The notes: a model not told the origin generated them from the sequence alone. A stretch of 30,653 nucleotides of DNA from Prolixibacteraceae bacterium (GCA_003516705.1 DPCJ01000113.1:1-30653); one strand, 5' to 3'. Positions 1 to 7,501 are shown, counted from the first letter of the stretch. Program-made: numbers and translations.

Positions 1-1952
1 ATATTGAAGGCAATGTGGAGTTACGCGGCTCATCCAATTTTACGGTTTTAATCGATGGCCGGCCGAGTGTTTTAAGCGGAACCGATGCCTTGAGACAGAT
101 TCCCGCTTCAGCGTTGCAGAGTATTGAAGTTATCACCAATCCTTCGGCAAAATACGAACCCGATGGCAACTCCGGAATTATCAATCTTGTAATGAAAAAG
201 AATTCGATGAACGGGCTGAGTGGTATTATCAATGGGTCGGTTGGTACAGGCGACAAGTATCGTGGCGATTTTTCGCTGGGTTATCGTACAAACAAATTAA
301 ATTTTACCGTTGGTGCCAACTGGCGCGACGAAACAAATTACGGCAGCATGATGTCGGAACGCGAAACGTTTATCAACGACACCACCAATTTTCTCGATAT
401 GAAGGGCTCGCGCAATTTTGTACGCGGAGGAAATGGGTTTAAAACGGGGCTTGAACTATTTCTGTCGCAGAAATCGACTCTTGCATTTTCGGGCGAAATC
501 GGAAAGCAAAAAAACAATGAAGAAGGTGCAGGGAAAATGCACACATATACAAGCCCGGCCAGCACAAATTTTTATTCAGTTACCGATGAGGTTTCGGCAC
601 GCGAAAGCGATTTCTACAGCGGTAGGGTAAGCTTTTTTCACAATTTCGATACTGAAGGACATAAACTCGAAGCAACAGCATTTATATCGGGAGAGAAAAC
701 TGATGACTATGAACAGGAAGATGAAATTTTTGCAAACGCCACTTATATTCCAACAAACGATTATGTAAGCAGAATTTTTACAACCGAATCGGAACACGAA
801 AATGATATTCGCTTACAACTCGATTACGTTTATCCTGTAAGCAAAAACACAAAAGTTGAAGCTGGTTTGCTTAGCAGGTTCGAAAGCGAAACCGAAGCTT
901 ACACGTTTAAAGATTTTGATACCAATTCTGACTCGTGGGTTACCGATGAAATTTTTTCGAGTACCACCGATTTCCGGCAGGATATTCATGCTGCGTATTC
1001 TACTTTCAGCAGCAAATGGGGCAATTTGCAATACATGGCCGGGCTGCGTGGCGAAGCTACACTACGCGAAATTCAGAATACAAAATTTACACAGTCGTCG
1101 GTATTGAACCGCTTCGATGTTTTTCCCACGCTTCACCTTTCGTATGCCATTAAGGAAACCAATGAACTGATGACAAGTTACAGCCGGCGAATAAATCGCC
1201 CTAACGGCCGCGATCTTGACCCCAACCCGGCGTATTGGAACCGTTACACCATCCGTTTGGGCAACCCCGACCTGAAACCCGAGTACACCGACTCGTATGA
1301 ACTTGGAATTCTGAAAAGAATTAATGGTTCTTATGTTTCGCTTGATGGGTTTCACCGCGTAACACATAACAAAATCGAACGGCTCGATTCGATTGGCACC
1401 GATGGAGTTTTTTACAGTAAACCCGGGAATATTGGCGAAGATTTTTCGACCGGGGTAGAAGTGACAGGAAATGTGAACATTACAAAATGGCTGGTGGTAA
1501 ATGCCAGCGTTTCGGTGTACAGCTACCGGATTAAAGGAGAAACGAGCAGCGGCGATATCGACAGGGAAAGTACGAACTGGAATGGTCGTTTAAATACCAC
1601 ATTTAAGTTCGCTGAAAATTCGCGAATGCAAATCAATAGTTTTTACCGCAGTCCCTCGGTTTCGGCGCAGGGCGAATCAAAAGCCATGTTTTTCTCCAAC
1701 ATTTCTTACCGGCACGAGTTTTTTAAAAAGAAGCTCACTGCAACTGTAAGTGTGCAGGATCCGCTGGGCACTGCCCGTTTTGAGCGCGAATCATATGGCG
1801 ACAATTTTAAATCGTGGTTTAAGTTCGAACGCGAACCACAGGTTGTGATGCTCACTTTAAGCTACAAACTGAACAATTTTAAAGAAGATCGCCGTAGCGG
1901 AGCGCAGGAAAACAGTGGAGGCGGAATTGATATGGGAGGCGGAGAATTTTAA
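1..1952 (+). CDS. TonB-dependent outer-membrane beta-barrel receptor, 5' truncated
   Basis: The reading frame is open from the window edge, so the true start lies upstream; a GTG at position 15 is internal. The visible N-terminus is the second half of a plug domain: an ELRGSSN segment, then a DGRPS turn, then SIEVITNPSAKYEPDGNSGIIN, which matches the OMP_b-brl_3 type of TonB-dependent receptor. The remaining ~580 residues alternate short hydrophobic and polar stretches typical of a 22-strand barrel, with the conserved RPNGRDLDPNP and LGNPDLKPEYTDSYELG segments of this family. The C-terminus carries a glycine-rich tail (GGGIDMGGGEF) ending in phenylalanine. The signal peptide and the carboxypeptidase-regulatory-like domain expected upstream are outside the window. 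Substrate cannot be told. It is followed by a rho-independent terminator, so it ends its transcription unit. Confidence 0.9.
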   Translation, partial: IEGNVELRGSSNFTVLIDGRPSVLSGTDALRQIPASALQSIEVITNPSAKYEPDGNSGIINLVMKKNSMNGLSGIINGSVGTGDKYRGDFSLGYRTNKLNFTVGANWRDETNYGSMMSERETFINDTTNFLDMKGSRNFVRGGNGFKTGLELFLSQKSTLAFSGEIGKQKNNEEGAGKMHTYTSPASTNFYSVTDEVSARESDFYSGRVSFFHNFDTEGHKLEATAFISGEKTDDYEQEDEIFANATYIPTNDYVSRIFTTESEHENDIRLQLDYVYPVSKNTKVEAGLLSRFESETEAYTFKDFDTNSDSWVTDEIFSSTTDFRQDIHAAYSTFSSKWGNLQYMAGLRGEATLREIQNTKFTQSSVLNRFDVFPTLHLSYAIKETNELMTSYSRRINRPNGRDLDPNPAYWNRYTIRLGNPDLKPEYTDSYELGILKRINGSYVSLDGFHRVTHNKIERLDSIGTDGVFYSKPGNIGEDFSTGVEVTGNVNITKWLVVNASVSVYSYRIKGETSSGDIDRESTNWNGRLNTTFKFAENSRMQINSFYRSPSVSAQGESKAMFFSNISYRHEFFKKKLTATVSVQDPLGTARFERESYGDNFKSWFKFEREPQVVMLTLSYKLNNFKEDRRSGAQENSGGGIDMGGGEF

Positions 1953-2112
1953 CCGTTTTTGTCATTAAGCAGCAATTTGGTTATTGCATCAGGAAAAAAA
2001 GTGTTAAAAATACAATTTTTTTACCTATGCCGTTAAACCATAGAATCTGCGCGGTGTCTGACTAACATGGTCAAAAAAGAGGGCTTTTTTTTCCATACAT
2101 TTTTAGTTTAGC

Positions 2113-2139
2113 AAATGCCACTTTCGGGTGGCATTTTTT
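2113..2139 (+). terminator. Rho-independent terminator after the receptor gene
   Basis: A perfect 9-bp stem (AAATGCCAC / GTGGCATTT, 2113-2121 with 2128-2136) with a TTTCGG loop runs directly into a T-run. It lies 161 bp past the receptor stop, with a weaker hairpin (2073-2090) before it. Confidence 0.8.
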
Positions 2140-2175
2140 CGTTTTTACATCTTTTAACTGATTTTATCGTTGAAT

Positions 2176-2220
2176 AACTGAAAAAACAGTTGGTAAACTG
2201 AAAAATCAGTTGTATGTTTG
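2176..2220 (+). promoter_or_regulatory. Promoter of the blaI-blaR1-like operon with two BlaI-type dyad operators
   Basis: Two inverted repeats, AACTG-N6-CAGTT (2176-2191) and AACTGA-N4-TCAGTT (2196-2211), sit side by side with a 20-bp offset. They overlap a Bacteroidota-type promoter: TTG at 2190-2192, 20 bp, then TATGTTTG at 2213-2220. BlaI/MecI repressors bind dyads of this size over their own promoter, so autorepression by the downstream product is the natural reading. Assignment of these dyads to this repressor is inference from position. Confidence 0.65.
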
Positions 2221-2236
2221 TGTCATGATTGAAGTA

Positions 2237-2301
2237 CGTCATTCCGAACTTGTTTCGGAATCTGTTCAAAGCAGAGATGCTGAACCGAGTTCAGCATGAC
2301 G
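2237..2301. repeat. Dispersed GTCATTCCGAA-type hairpin repeat, copy 1
   Basis: The element begins CGTCATTCCGAAC and ends CAGCATGACG, with inner complementary parts (CCGAA/TTCGG; ATGCTGAAC/GTTCAGCAT), so the RNA would fold into a branched hairpin. A second copy lies at 26461-26517. It sits between the promoter and the start codon of the blaI-like gene, i.e. in its 5' leader. Confidence 0.7.
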
Positions 2302-2358
2302 GCCAAATAATGATTTTCTTTCTTGATACTTGTGTCTTACAATCTAAAAGTCTGTAGC

Positions 2359-2718
2359 ATGAAAAAACTAACGCGTAAAGAAGAAGAGGTCATGAAAATC
2401 CTCTGGAAACTCGAAAAAGCTTTTGTAAAAGATATTGTTGAGGAGTACGACGACCCGAAACCGCATTACAACACGGTTTCGTCGCTGGTGCGGTTGCTGC
2501 AGGACAAAGGAATTATCGGGTTTACGCAGTACGGAAATACCTACGAATATTTTCCGCTGATGACAAAGGAAGAGTACCGGAAAACCTTTATGAAACAGGT
2601 GGTAAGCGATTATTTCGATAACTCTTACAAAAGCGCGGTTGCCTTTTTTGTAAAGGAAAAAGGTTTGTCGCCCGCCGAGTTGGAAGAGCTGATAAAACTG
2701 ATTAAAGAGCAGGAATAA
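2359..2718 (+). CDS. BlaI/MecI/CopY-family winged-helix repressor
   Basis: A 119-residue protein of the penicillinase-repressor family (PF03965). The N-terminus KKLTRKEEEVMKILWKLEKAFVKDIVE and the following PHYNTVSSLVRLLQDKGII segment are the winged helix, with the recognition helix around residues 40-55; the C-terminal half is the helical dimerisation part. Members repress an operon and are cleaved when the partner membrane protease senses a signal. The ATG at 2359 is chosen over an upstream in-frame TTG at 2323 because homology begins there. The stop TAA overlaps by one base with the ATG of the next gene, so the two are translationally coupled. Two dyads over the promoter (2176-2211) are probable operators. 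Beta-lactam response is not implied; many Bacteroidota members regulate other functions. Confidence 0.9.
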   Translation: MKKLTRKEEEVMKILWKLEKAFVKDIVEEYDDPKPHYNTVSSLVRLLQDKGIIGFTQYGNTYEYFPLMTKEEYRKTFMKQVVSDYFDNSYKSAVAFFVKEKGLSPAELEELIKLIKEQE

Positions 2719-4667
2719 TGGAAACTTACCTCGTTTACATCGGGAAATCGGCGATTGCTGCCGGCGCTTTTTACATCGCGTTTCTGTTACTTTTCCAAAA
2801 CCAGAAACATTTTACGTTTAACCGCATTTACCTGCCGGTTTCGCTGGCGCTGAGTTTTGTAATTCCGCTGATTACTTTTACCACCATAAAATACATCGAA
2901 CCTGTAAATTTTGATGTGAACAGTTTTGCTTATCTGGCGCCTGCTTCCGGAGAAATTGTACAGCCCGCATTTGTTTTTGAATGGTACCATTATTTGTTTG
3001 GATTGTACCTGCTGGGAGCTGTCGGTTTTCTGTTTCATCTTTTGCTGGGCCACCTCAAAGCCATCAACATCATTCAAAAAAGCCGTATTCAGAAAATTTT
3101 TGACAACCAGGTGAATATCACCCCAAAAGATGTCCACCCGTTTTCGTTTTTCAGCAAAATCGTGGTTTCTGAAAAAACACTTTCGCACCCCGATTTGGAA
3201 ATAATTGTCAGCCACGAAAACATTCATGTCCGCGAAAAACACACGTTCGACATTCTTTTTACCGAAATCATGTTCCTGTTGCAATGGTTTAATCCGTTTG
3301 CCTGGCTGCTGAAAGACGCTGTAAAAAACAACCTCGAATACCTTACCGACCACGAAATTGCCAAACATTACAATCCGCAAACCTATCAACTGGCCATGGT
3401 AACGCTGGCCGACAAACAGGGAATTGCGCCATTTTTAACCGCTCTAAACGGAAGTCAACTTAAAAACCGTATAGTCATGATGAAAAAGAAAACAGAAAAC
3501 AAGTATGCATTTGTAAAACAACTGGCCGTCCTACCGCTTTTGGCAATTCTGGTCATGGGTTTGTCGAATAAAGAAGTGAAACCCGAAGTATTGAAAAGTG
3601 ATTTAGAGAGTAAATTTCAAACTCCTTCTGAACAGTCAGATATTAATTTCATGTCTGCTGTTGATACAGTCTCAAAACCCAAAGAAATTGTGGTAGTTGG
3701 GTCTGGAACACAAAAGACAGAAAGCAAAGCAGAGGGAGGATACTCCATTTCAGGCGGGATGAATGGAAAGATGCAAAAAGGCAGCGAAAATGTTACAATT
3801 ACATCTTCTACACCAAACGGAATAACCATCAGAGGCACCAGTGGCCTTAACGGGCAGCCACTTTATATTGTTGATGGAGTTGAGGTAAAAAGTGTCGAAA
3901 TGTTGAGTCCTGCAGGAATTGAGAAAATTGAAATTCTGAAAGACCAGACATCTACAATATTGTATGGAGATAAAGGTAAGAACGGGGTGATTCTGATTAC
4001 AACAAAAAAGGGAATCAGCAGTGCAAAATCTGATGATATAGTAGTTACAGGTTATGCAACCAAATTTAAAAATCAGAAGAATGATGTTACTCTTAAATCA
4101 ACCGATGGAAGTACAAGTCATCCGATTGTGATCGTTGACGGGCAGGAATACAAATCGATGGAAGATGCCAATGTTCCTATTGAAGAAATTGCCAGTATTT
4201 CGGTTTTAAAAGGAGAATCTGCTTCACCCAAAATTTATGGCGAAAGAGCAAAAGATGGTGTGATTGTGATAAGTACAAAGACGAAGTACAATTCAGAAAA
4301 ACCTGAGTTAAAATCTGAGAAACAAACAATGCTTGATTTAAGGAAAAAAATTGCCTGGGCAATTAAATACCCCGTTACAGCGCAGGAGAACAACCAGCAG
4401 GGAGTTGTTGAAATGTGGGCGTACATTCAGAAAGATGGAACAATCAGCAGTGTAACCGACAAAAAGCCGGACGGGAAATTTATCAACGTGGATGAGGTTG
4501 TGGTTACTGGTCTGAAAAGTGAAAAAACGGTGACTTCTGAAAAAAGCAAAGATTTGTCGTTGCTGGTAAAAGAATCAAAAAGAGTAATCGAACAGCTTTC
4601 TCCGCTTACAATTCCTGAATTGGCAGGTGAAATGGTTTGTTTCAGGATAAAATTTGTTTTGGAGTAA
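2718..4667 (+). CDS. BlaR1-like M56 membrane metalloprotease fused to SusC-plug-like repeats and a TonB C-terminal-like domain
   Basis: A 649-residue inner-membrane protein. Residues 1-285 are the M56 peptidase: hydrophobic segments near 12-28, 40-58, 92-112 and 262-281, zinc motif HENIH at 166-170 and a downstream NNLEYLTDHE (Glu207). The partner repressor is the gene just upstream. After the last membrane segment comes an unusual exported part. Residues ~323-433 and ~441-522 each resemble a SusC/RagA plug: an IVVVGSGTQK- or VVTGYATK-type motif, then DG-V/Q, then IEKIEILK or IASISVLK, then YGDKGKNGVILITTK or YGERAKDGVIVISTK. Residues ~540-649 resemble a TonB C-terminal domain (IKYP-VTAQENNQQGVVEMW, KDGTISSV, final FRIKFVLE) interrupted by another VDEVVVTGL motif. 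M56-plug or M56-TonB fusions are known in Bacteroidota; the signal sensed is unknown. Confidence 0.85.
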   Translation: METYLVYIGKSAIAAGAFYIAFLLLFQNQKHFTFNRIYLPVSLALSFVIPLITFTTIKYIEPVNFDVNSFAYLAPASGEIVQPAFVFEWYHYLFGLYLLGAVGFLFHLLLGHLKAINIIQKSRIQKIFDNQVNITPKDVHPFSFFSKIVVSEKTLSHPDLEIIVSHENIHVREKHTFDILFTEIMFLLQWFNPFAWLLKDAVKNNLEYLTDHEIAKHYNPQTYQLAMVTLADKQGIAPFLTALNGSQLKNRIVMMKKKTENKYAFVKQLAVLPLLAILVMGLSNKEVKPEVLKSDLESKFQTPSEQSDINFMSAVDTVSKPKEIVVVGSGTQKTESKAEGGYSISGGMNGKMQKGSENVTITSSTPNGITIRGTSGLNGQPLYIVDGVEVKSVEMLSPAGIEKIEILKDQTSTILYGDKGKNGVILITTKKGISSAKSDDIVVTGYATKFKNQKNDVTLKSTDGSTSHPIVIVDGQEYKSMEDANVPIEEIASISVLKGESASPKIYGERAKDGVIVISTKTKYNSEKPELKSEKQTMLDLRKKIAWAIKYPVTAQENNQQGVVEMWAYIQKDGTISSVTDKKPDGKFINVDEVVVTGLKSEKTVTSEKSKDLSLLVKESKRVIEQLSPLTIPELAGEMVCFRIKFVLE

Positions 4668-4679
4668 AATAAGTAACGT

Positions 4680-4712
4680 AAGCGCTTAGCGGTTTCGAAC
4701 CGCTTAGCGCTA
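4680..4712. repeat. RLA palindromic repeat, intergenic copy
   Basis: AGCGCTTAGCGGTT-TCG-AACCGCTTAGCGCT forms an almost perfect inverted repeat (one mismatched pair). It begins 13 bp after the blaR1-like stop codon. The same element, with an extra 30-bp unit, lies in frame inside the kinase gene at 10631-10699. Confidence 0.85.
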
Positions 4713-4862
4713 ATACAGGACAATTCTTCAGAAAAACAAGGTGAAAAATATAGCCTGAAAACCATCTATTGTGAAACCTGCACACGGGTGAAGATTTTTA
4801 TTCCAGAGGAAAATAAGAAAGGTTCACGCAAAGACGTGAAGAAGCGCAAAGCACGCAGATAA
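4680..4862 (+). pseudogene. Decayed 3' end of a LytS-type histidine kinase gene
   Basis: The stretch is a shortened, mutated copy of the end of the kinase gene at 7766-10915. It starts with the same palindrome, jumps to a segment matching the LIQERLEILQ region (CTAATACAGGA), then from about 4723 follows the kinase tail closely: EKQGEKYSLK, then TRVKIFIPEEN against the kinase GEKYRLEI and TRVEIFIPEEN. One G is missing in the CTTCAG(G)AAAAA run, which breaks the frame, and the kinase stop codon is changed so the frame runs into the following repeat and ends near 4862. No start codon or upstream kinase sequence remains. A stop-less remnant or an incomplete duplication fits; a functional gene does not. 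Confidence 0.75.
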
Positions 4863-4897
4863 TTATTTGCGAACTCAGCGAAAACCTTTGCGCGAAA
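4823..4897. repeat. TTCACGCAAAG inverted-end repeat, copy C
   Basis: The element begins TTCACGCAAAGAC and ends CCTTTGCGCGAAA, with internal GCGCAAAG and TTTGCG blocks, matching the copies at 10921-11005 and 11432-11514. It follows the kinase remnant exactly as copy A follows the intact kinase. The right end of this copy lies about 18 bp from the IS1595 target site. Confidence 0.8.
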
Positions 4898-4914
4898 TAA
4901 TCAATAATCATTTA

Positions 4915-4922
4915 TAAATTTA
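4915..4922. repeat. Target-site duplication, left copy
   Basis: TAAATTTA here and at 7529-7536 flank the IS1595 element directly; eight bases is the usual duplication of this family. Because the octamer is palindromic it could equally be counted as extra terminal inverted repeat. Confidence 0.65.
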
Positions 4923-4949
4923 GGTAATTACATACAAGTTTACACTAAA
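4923..4949. repeat. Left terminal inverted repeat of the IS1595 element
   Basis: It starts GGTAATTACATACAAG and ends TTTACACTAAA; its reverse complement matches 7502-7528 at 23 of 27 positions, including an unbroken TTTACACTAAA block. Confidence 0.88.
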
Positions 4950-4951
4950 GG

Positions 4952-5512
4952 TTATTTTATCAAAATTGAATCAGTTTTTGAAATGGTTAGAGAATCTTTT
5001 AGAGAGTCGTTCTTATTGGGAGTTTCTTCGTTATGTATTGGTGATGACTTCATTGGTTCGTTTTCTTTTTGAAATATTCTATCCCTTATTCCAAAGAAGT
5101 TATTTATTCCCGTTAGGAGTATTACTGTACCTGTTATTAAGACCCAAACAATTTTAGGAATTTTTCTAATTGACGTATAAAATCTTAATAGACTTGGTTT
5201 TAACTTACTAAACCTACTTATTTTTTTCTTATTGACAGAGTTTATAAACGAACCATAGTGTTTTAAAATGTATTTAGATTTATCTGTTAATACTATTGTG
5301 TCAACTCTATTGGGAATTTGTTTAAAGTATTCATCAGTGTAAAGTGAAAGAAATTCCTTTATTTCTGTTTCGTAAAAAACAAGTTGTGTTTTTCTGCTGT
5401 ATTCATTTAATAAATATTGAAATGATATTCCATTGGAATAATGCTTATCAATGGTTAATGTCAAGTAATCCAGAAAGTGAACATATTTAGAGTTTGAATT
5501 TTCTGTTAGCAT
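4952..5512 (-). CDS. Passenger protein with one membrane segment, unknown function
   Basis: A 186-residue protein that I do not recognise. Residues 1-115 are charged and probably cytosolic, possibly helical or winged-helix-like (VDTIVLTDKSKYILKHYGSF around 70-89), rich in Lys, Tyr and Ser. A single hydrophobic segment at about 120-139 (IVWVLITGTVILLTGI) is followed by a polar, Lys/Asn/Ser-rich tail of ~45 residues ending ILIK. No cysteine or catalytic motif stands out. The gene is the last of three on the same strand inside the IS1595 element; it starts 58 bp after the P63C stop and a terminator hairpin, and its stop lies two bases from the left inverted repeat, so it belongs to the element. 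Strong A+T bias. It could be an anchor or an immunity-like or regulatory partner for the P63C protein, but that is speculation. Confidence 0.75.
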   Translation of the reverse strand: MLTENSNSKYVHFLDYLTLTIDKHYSNGISFQYLLNEYSRKTQLVFYETEIKEFLSLYTDEYFKQIPNRVDTIVLTDKSKYILKHYGSFINSVNKKKISRFSKLKPSLLRFYTSIRKIPKIVWVLITGTVILLTGINNFFGIRDRIFQKENEPMKSSPIHNEETPNKNDSLKDSLTISKTDSILIK

Positions 5513-5563
5513 AAAGATTTAGCAGAATATTTTGGGATTAAAGATAATTCAAAAAGGTAAATA

Positions 5564-5584
5564 AAAAGCCCTATTCGGGCTTTT
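5564..5584 (-). terminator. Hairpin overlapping the P63C stop codon
   Basis: On the minus strand AAAAGCCC-GAATA-GGGCTTTT forms an 8-bp stem followed by TATTT. The stem includes the last codons and the TAG stop of the P63C gene, so it would end most transposase-P63C transcripts before the third gene. Confidence 0.6.
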
Positions 5585-6533
5585 CTTCTTTTGGATTATA
5601 GTCCAATGCTGTTTTTAGCTTTGTATTAAAATTCGAATATTCTTTTTGAGGTTCTAAAACACCAAAATCAAAATCAATCATTTGCTGTCCGTATTTTCTG
5701 TTCCAAAGCTTTTCAAAATCATCCCAATCTTTAGACACACCCATAATTGCAACTGTGCTTATAATCTGTTTATTTAAGTGTTCTATCCCTTCTTCTCTGG
5801 TTAAATGTTGATGCAGCTTGTGTTTTAATCTACCATCTTTTTTTCTTGGAGTTAATTGCAACAATGATTCTAATACACCAGGAGGCAAAACTGAATAAAT
5901 GTATTTTTTAGTCCACTTACCTATAATGCTTGGTCGAGAACCTTTATTTATTTGAGAAACAGTAAAGTCCCAATTATTTAGTTTGAATATTTCTCTATAA
6001 AATTCATCTGGAAATCTTTTTTCCCAAGGTAATAGTTCTTCTGATATATACTTCTTTAATATTTTTTGAAGTTCATCTTTTTCTCTCTCGTACTGATATC
6101 CTGTTGCTTCGTCTATTAATGCTGTAATTGCAACTTTTGCTAATGATCTGACTAATATCTCAGCTTTTTTAGCTGTTTCTAATTGTGATTGTGAAGTTAT
6201 TACACCTGCTTCTCTTGCTTTTAAATATAAATCAGATACAAGTGGTAAAATATTAGCGTCAAATCCTTGCTGAATTTTCCCGTTTTTATCTGCATAATCT
6301 ACTTTACTGATCACGCTCCTAAGTTCTTCATCTATAAATGGTTGAAGATTCTTTGCGTCCATAAAAACAGGTATTCCGATCACTCTTGCATTTCCCCTTG
6401 ACGGCCTGTTTAATGCCTTAAAAACACCTGTTTGTTTTACTATTCTTTGTCCATTTTCTAAAACAGCTACATCTATTTCCGCGTTGCCGAGCGTTAAAAC
6501 ACCTTCATGGGTTGCCTTCAATAATTTAGTCAT
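5571..6533 (-). CDS. P63C-domain protein, passenger of IS1595 element
   Basis: A 320-residue soluble protein. The N-terminal ~50 residues (ATHEGVLTLGNAEIDVAVLENG, then KALNRPSRGNAR) and the central WEKRFPDEFYREIFKLNNW segment at 170-188 are the marks of P63C-domain proteins (PF10546), a family named from a phage protein and of unknown molecular function. No signal peptide or membrane segment is seen. The start ATG overlaps the transposase stop by eight bases, so it is translated from the same transcript. A hairpin spans its stop. Being inside matched terminal repeats and read with the transposase, it is a passenger of the element rather than a host gene. The N-terminal region resembles DNA-binding phage antirepressor-like domains only loosely; function is not assigned. 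Confidence 0.85.
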   Translation of the reverse strand: MTKLLKATHEGVLTLGNAEIDVAVLENGQRIVKQTGVFKALNRPSRGNARVIGIPVFMDAKNLQPFIDEELRSVISKVDYADKNGKIQQGFDANILPLVSDLYLKAREAGVITSQSQLETAKKAEILVRSLAKVAITALIDEATGYQYEREKDELQKILKKYISEELLPWEKRFPDEFYREIFKLNNWDFTVSQINKGSRPSIIGKWTKKYIYSVLPPGVLESLLQLTPRKKDGRLKHKLHQHLTREEGIEHLNKQIISTVAIMGVSKDWDDFEKLWNRKYGQQMIDFDFGVLEPQKEYSNFNTKLKTALDYNPKEEKPE

Positions 6534-7443
6534 TGATTAGTTCTTTATAGGTTAAACGATATTCAGTATTTGCAAGCAATAGGTTAAATCTTTGAGATTC
6601 ACCAAATTTACGAGTATTGTAACGAAAAACAAATTCGTCAACATATTTCTGTAAGTGCTTTTTTGTAGTGAAATGATAAATACCTACTATTCCTCTTTTT
6701 AAAAGGCTCCAAAATCCTTCAATTGTGTTTGTATGAATATGCCCGTTTACATACTCATTGGCTTTGTGTTTGATTACACTATGGTCGTAAATCCTTTGGA
6801 GTGCATTATATCCGAGCCATTCATCGGTAAAAACAGAAGCAGATTCTTTTACTCTTTTTACTACTTCTGTGGTCAGAGTTTCAAGTTTGGTATCTTCAAC
6901 CTGTTTTGCAATCAATTTACCTTCGCGTTCAACAAAACCAACAACCGGTGATTTATCTTTTACACTTCTACCCTGCGATAGTTCAACTTTTTTACTCTGG
7001 TGGCGGTTTTTATTCTTTCCACCTATGAATGTTTCGTCAACTTCAACCTGATTGTCTAATTTTCCTTCATTGTCGAAACCAAAACAGTTTCTAATTCTTT
7101 GAAGCATGAACCAAGCTGTTTTCTGAGTTACGTCAATGTCTTTTGATAACTGAATTGAGGAAATACCTTTCTTATGCGACGTTGCTATCCAAATGGCTAA
7201 AAACCACTTTTGCAGCGGCACTTTTGTATTATCAAACAGCGTTCCGGTTCTCACATTAAAATACTTTCCGGTATTGCGACAACGATATTTATTCTCTTTA
7301 CATGAGTAAACTTGTGATGTTGAATCAAAAGGAGATACTACATTTCCGTTCCACCTTAGTTCGGTTAAATGGTCTATGCAACTTTGCTCTGTTGGAAAGG
7401 TTTTTAGTAACTCGATAATTGAATTAAAATCTTTGTTAATCAT
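6526..7443 (-). CDS. IS1595-family (ISXO2-like) transposase
   Basis: A full-length 305-residue DDE-type transposase (DDE_Tnp_IS1595). Residues ~20-62 are the N-terminal zinc-ribbon region, and ~63-120 hold the FNVRTGTLFDNTKVPLQKWFLA block and a helix-turn-helix-like SSIQLSKDIDVTQKTAWFML segment. Catalytic residues visible are Asp136 (VDETFIGG), Asp207 (FTDEWLGY), His237-Asn239 and Glu242 (HIHTNTIEGFW). The first zinc pair expected as CPxC reads SPFD at 37-40; Cys48 and Cys55 remain, which seems to be a feature of a Bacteroidota subgroup rather than decay. A strong Bacteroidota promoter lies just inside the right inverted repeat. The stop codon overlaps the P63C start by eight bases. Confidence 0.95.
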   Translation of the reverse strand: MINKDFNSIIELLKTFPTEQSCIDHLTELRWNGNVVSPFDSTSQVYSCKENKYRCRNTGKYFNVRTGTLFDNTKVPLQKWFLAIWIATSHKKGISSIQLSKDIDVTQKTAWFMLQRIRNCFGFDNEGKLDNQVEVDETFIGGKNKNRHQSKKVELSQGRSVKDKSPVVGFVEREGKLIAKQVEDTKLETLTTEVVKRVKESASVFTDEWLGYNALQRIYDHSVIKHKANEYVNGHIHTNTIEGFWSLLKRGIVGIYHFTTKKHLQKYVDEFVFRYNTRKFGESQRFNLLLANTEYRLTYKELIND

Positions 7444-7466
7444 AGCGTTAGTATTTAACTACTCAA

Positions 7467-7497
7467 CAAAGATAGTACTTAATTACACAAAAACAAA
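7467..7497 (-). promoter_or_regulatory. Promoter of the transposase-P63C operon
   Basis: Read on the minus strand: TTTG (7494-7497), 19 bp, TATCTTTG (7467-7474), a perfect match to the Bacteroidota TTTG-N19-TAnnTTTG promoter. The start codon is 24 bp downstream. It lies between the right inverted repeat and the gene, so the element brings its own promoter. Confidence 0.8.
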
Positions 7498-7501
7498 TTA
7501 T

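Larger units (their letters stand above)
1953..2358. other. 406-bp intergenic region between receptor and blaI-like gene
   Basis: No coding sequence is seen. From left to right it holds a weak 7-bp A/T-rich hairpin with T-run (2073-2092), a clear terminator (2113-2139), two operator-like dyads overlapping a promoter (2176-2220), and a GTCATTCCGAA-type hairpin repeat (2237-2301) that would form the leader of the blaI-like transcript. Confidence 0.7.

Noticed and set aside
2787..3389. 200-codon minus-strand frame inside the blaR1-like gene
   Set aside because: Antisense shadow of the M56 domain, no family features.
2359..4667. Beta-lactam resistance operon
   Set aside because: No beta-lactamase or PBP gene is adjacent and the sensor lacks a recognisable penicillin-binding domain.
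4906..4913. Target duplication placed outside the palindromic octamer
   Set aside because: The outer octamers AATCATTT and TTACCGTT (7538-7545) do not match; TAAATTTA does.
4966..5157. Plus-strand open frame across the TM-protein gene
   Set aside because: Antisense to the better-supported passenger gene; no start context or family likeness.
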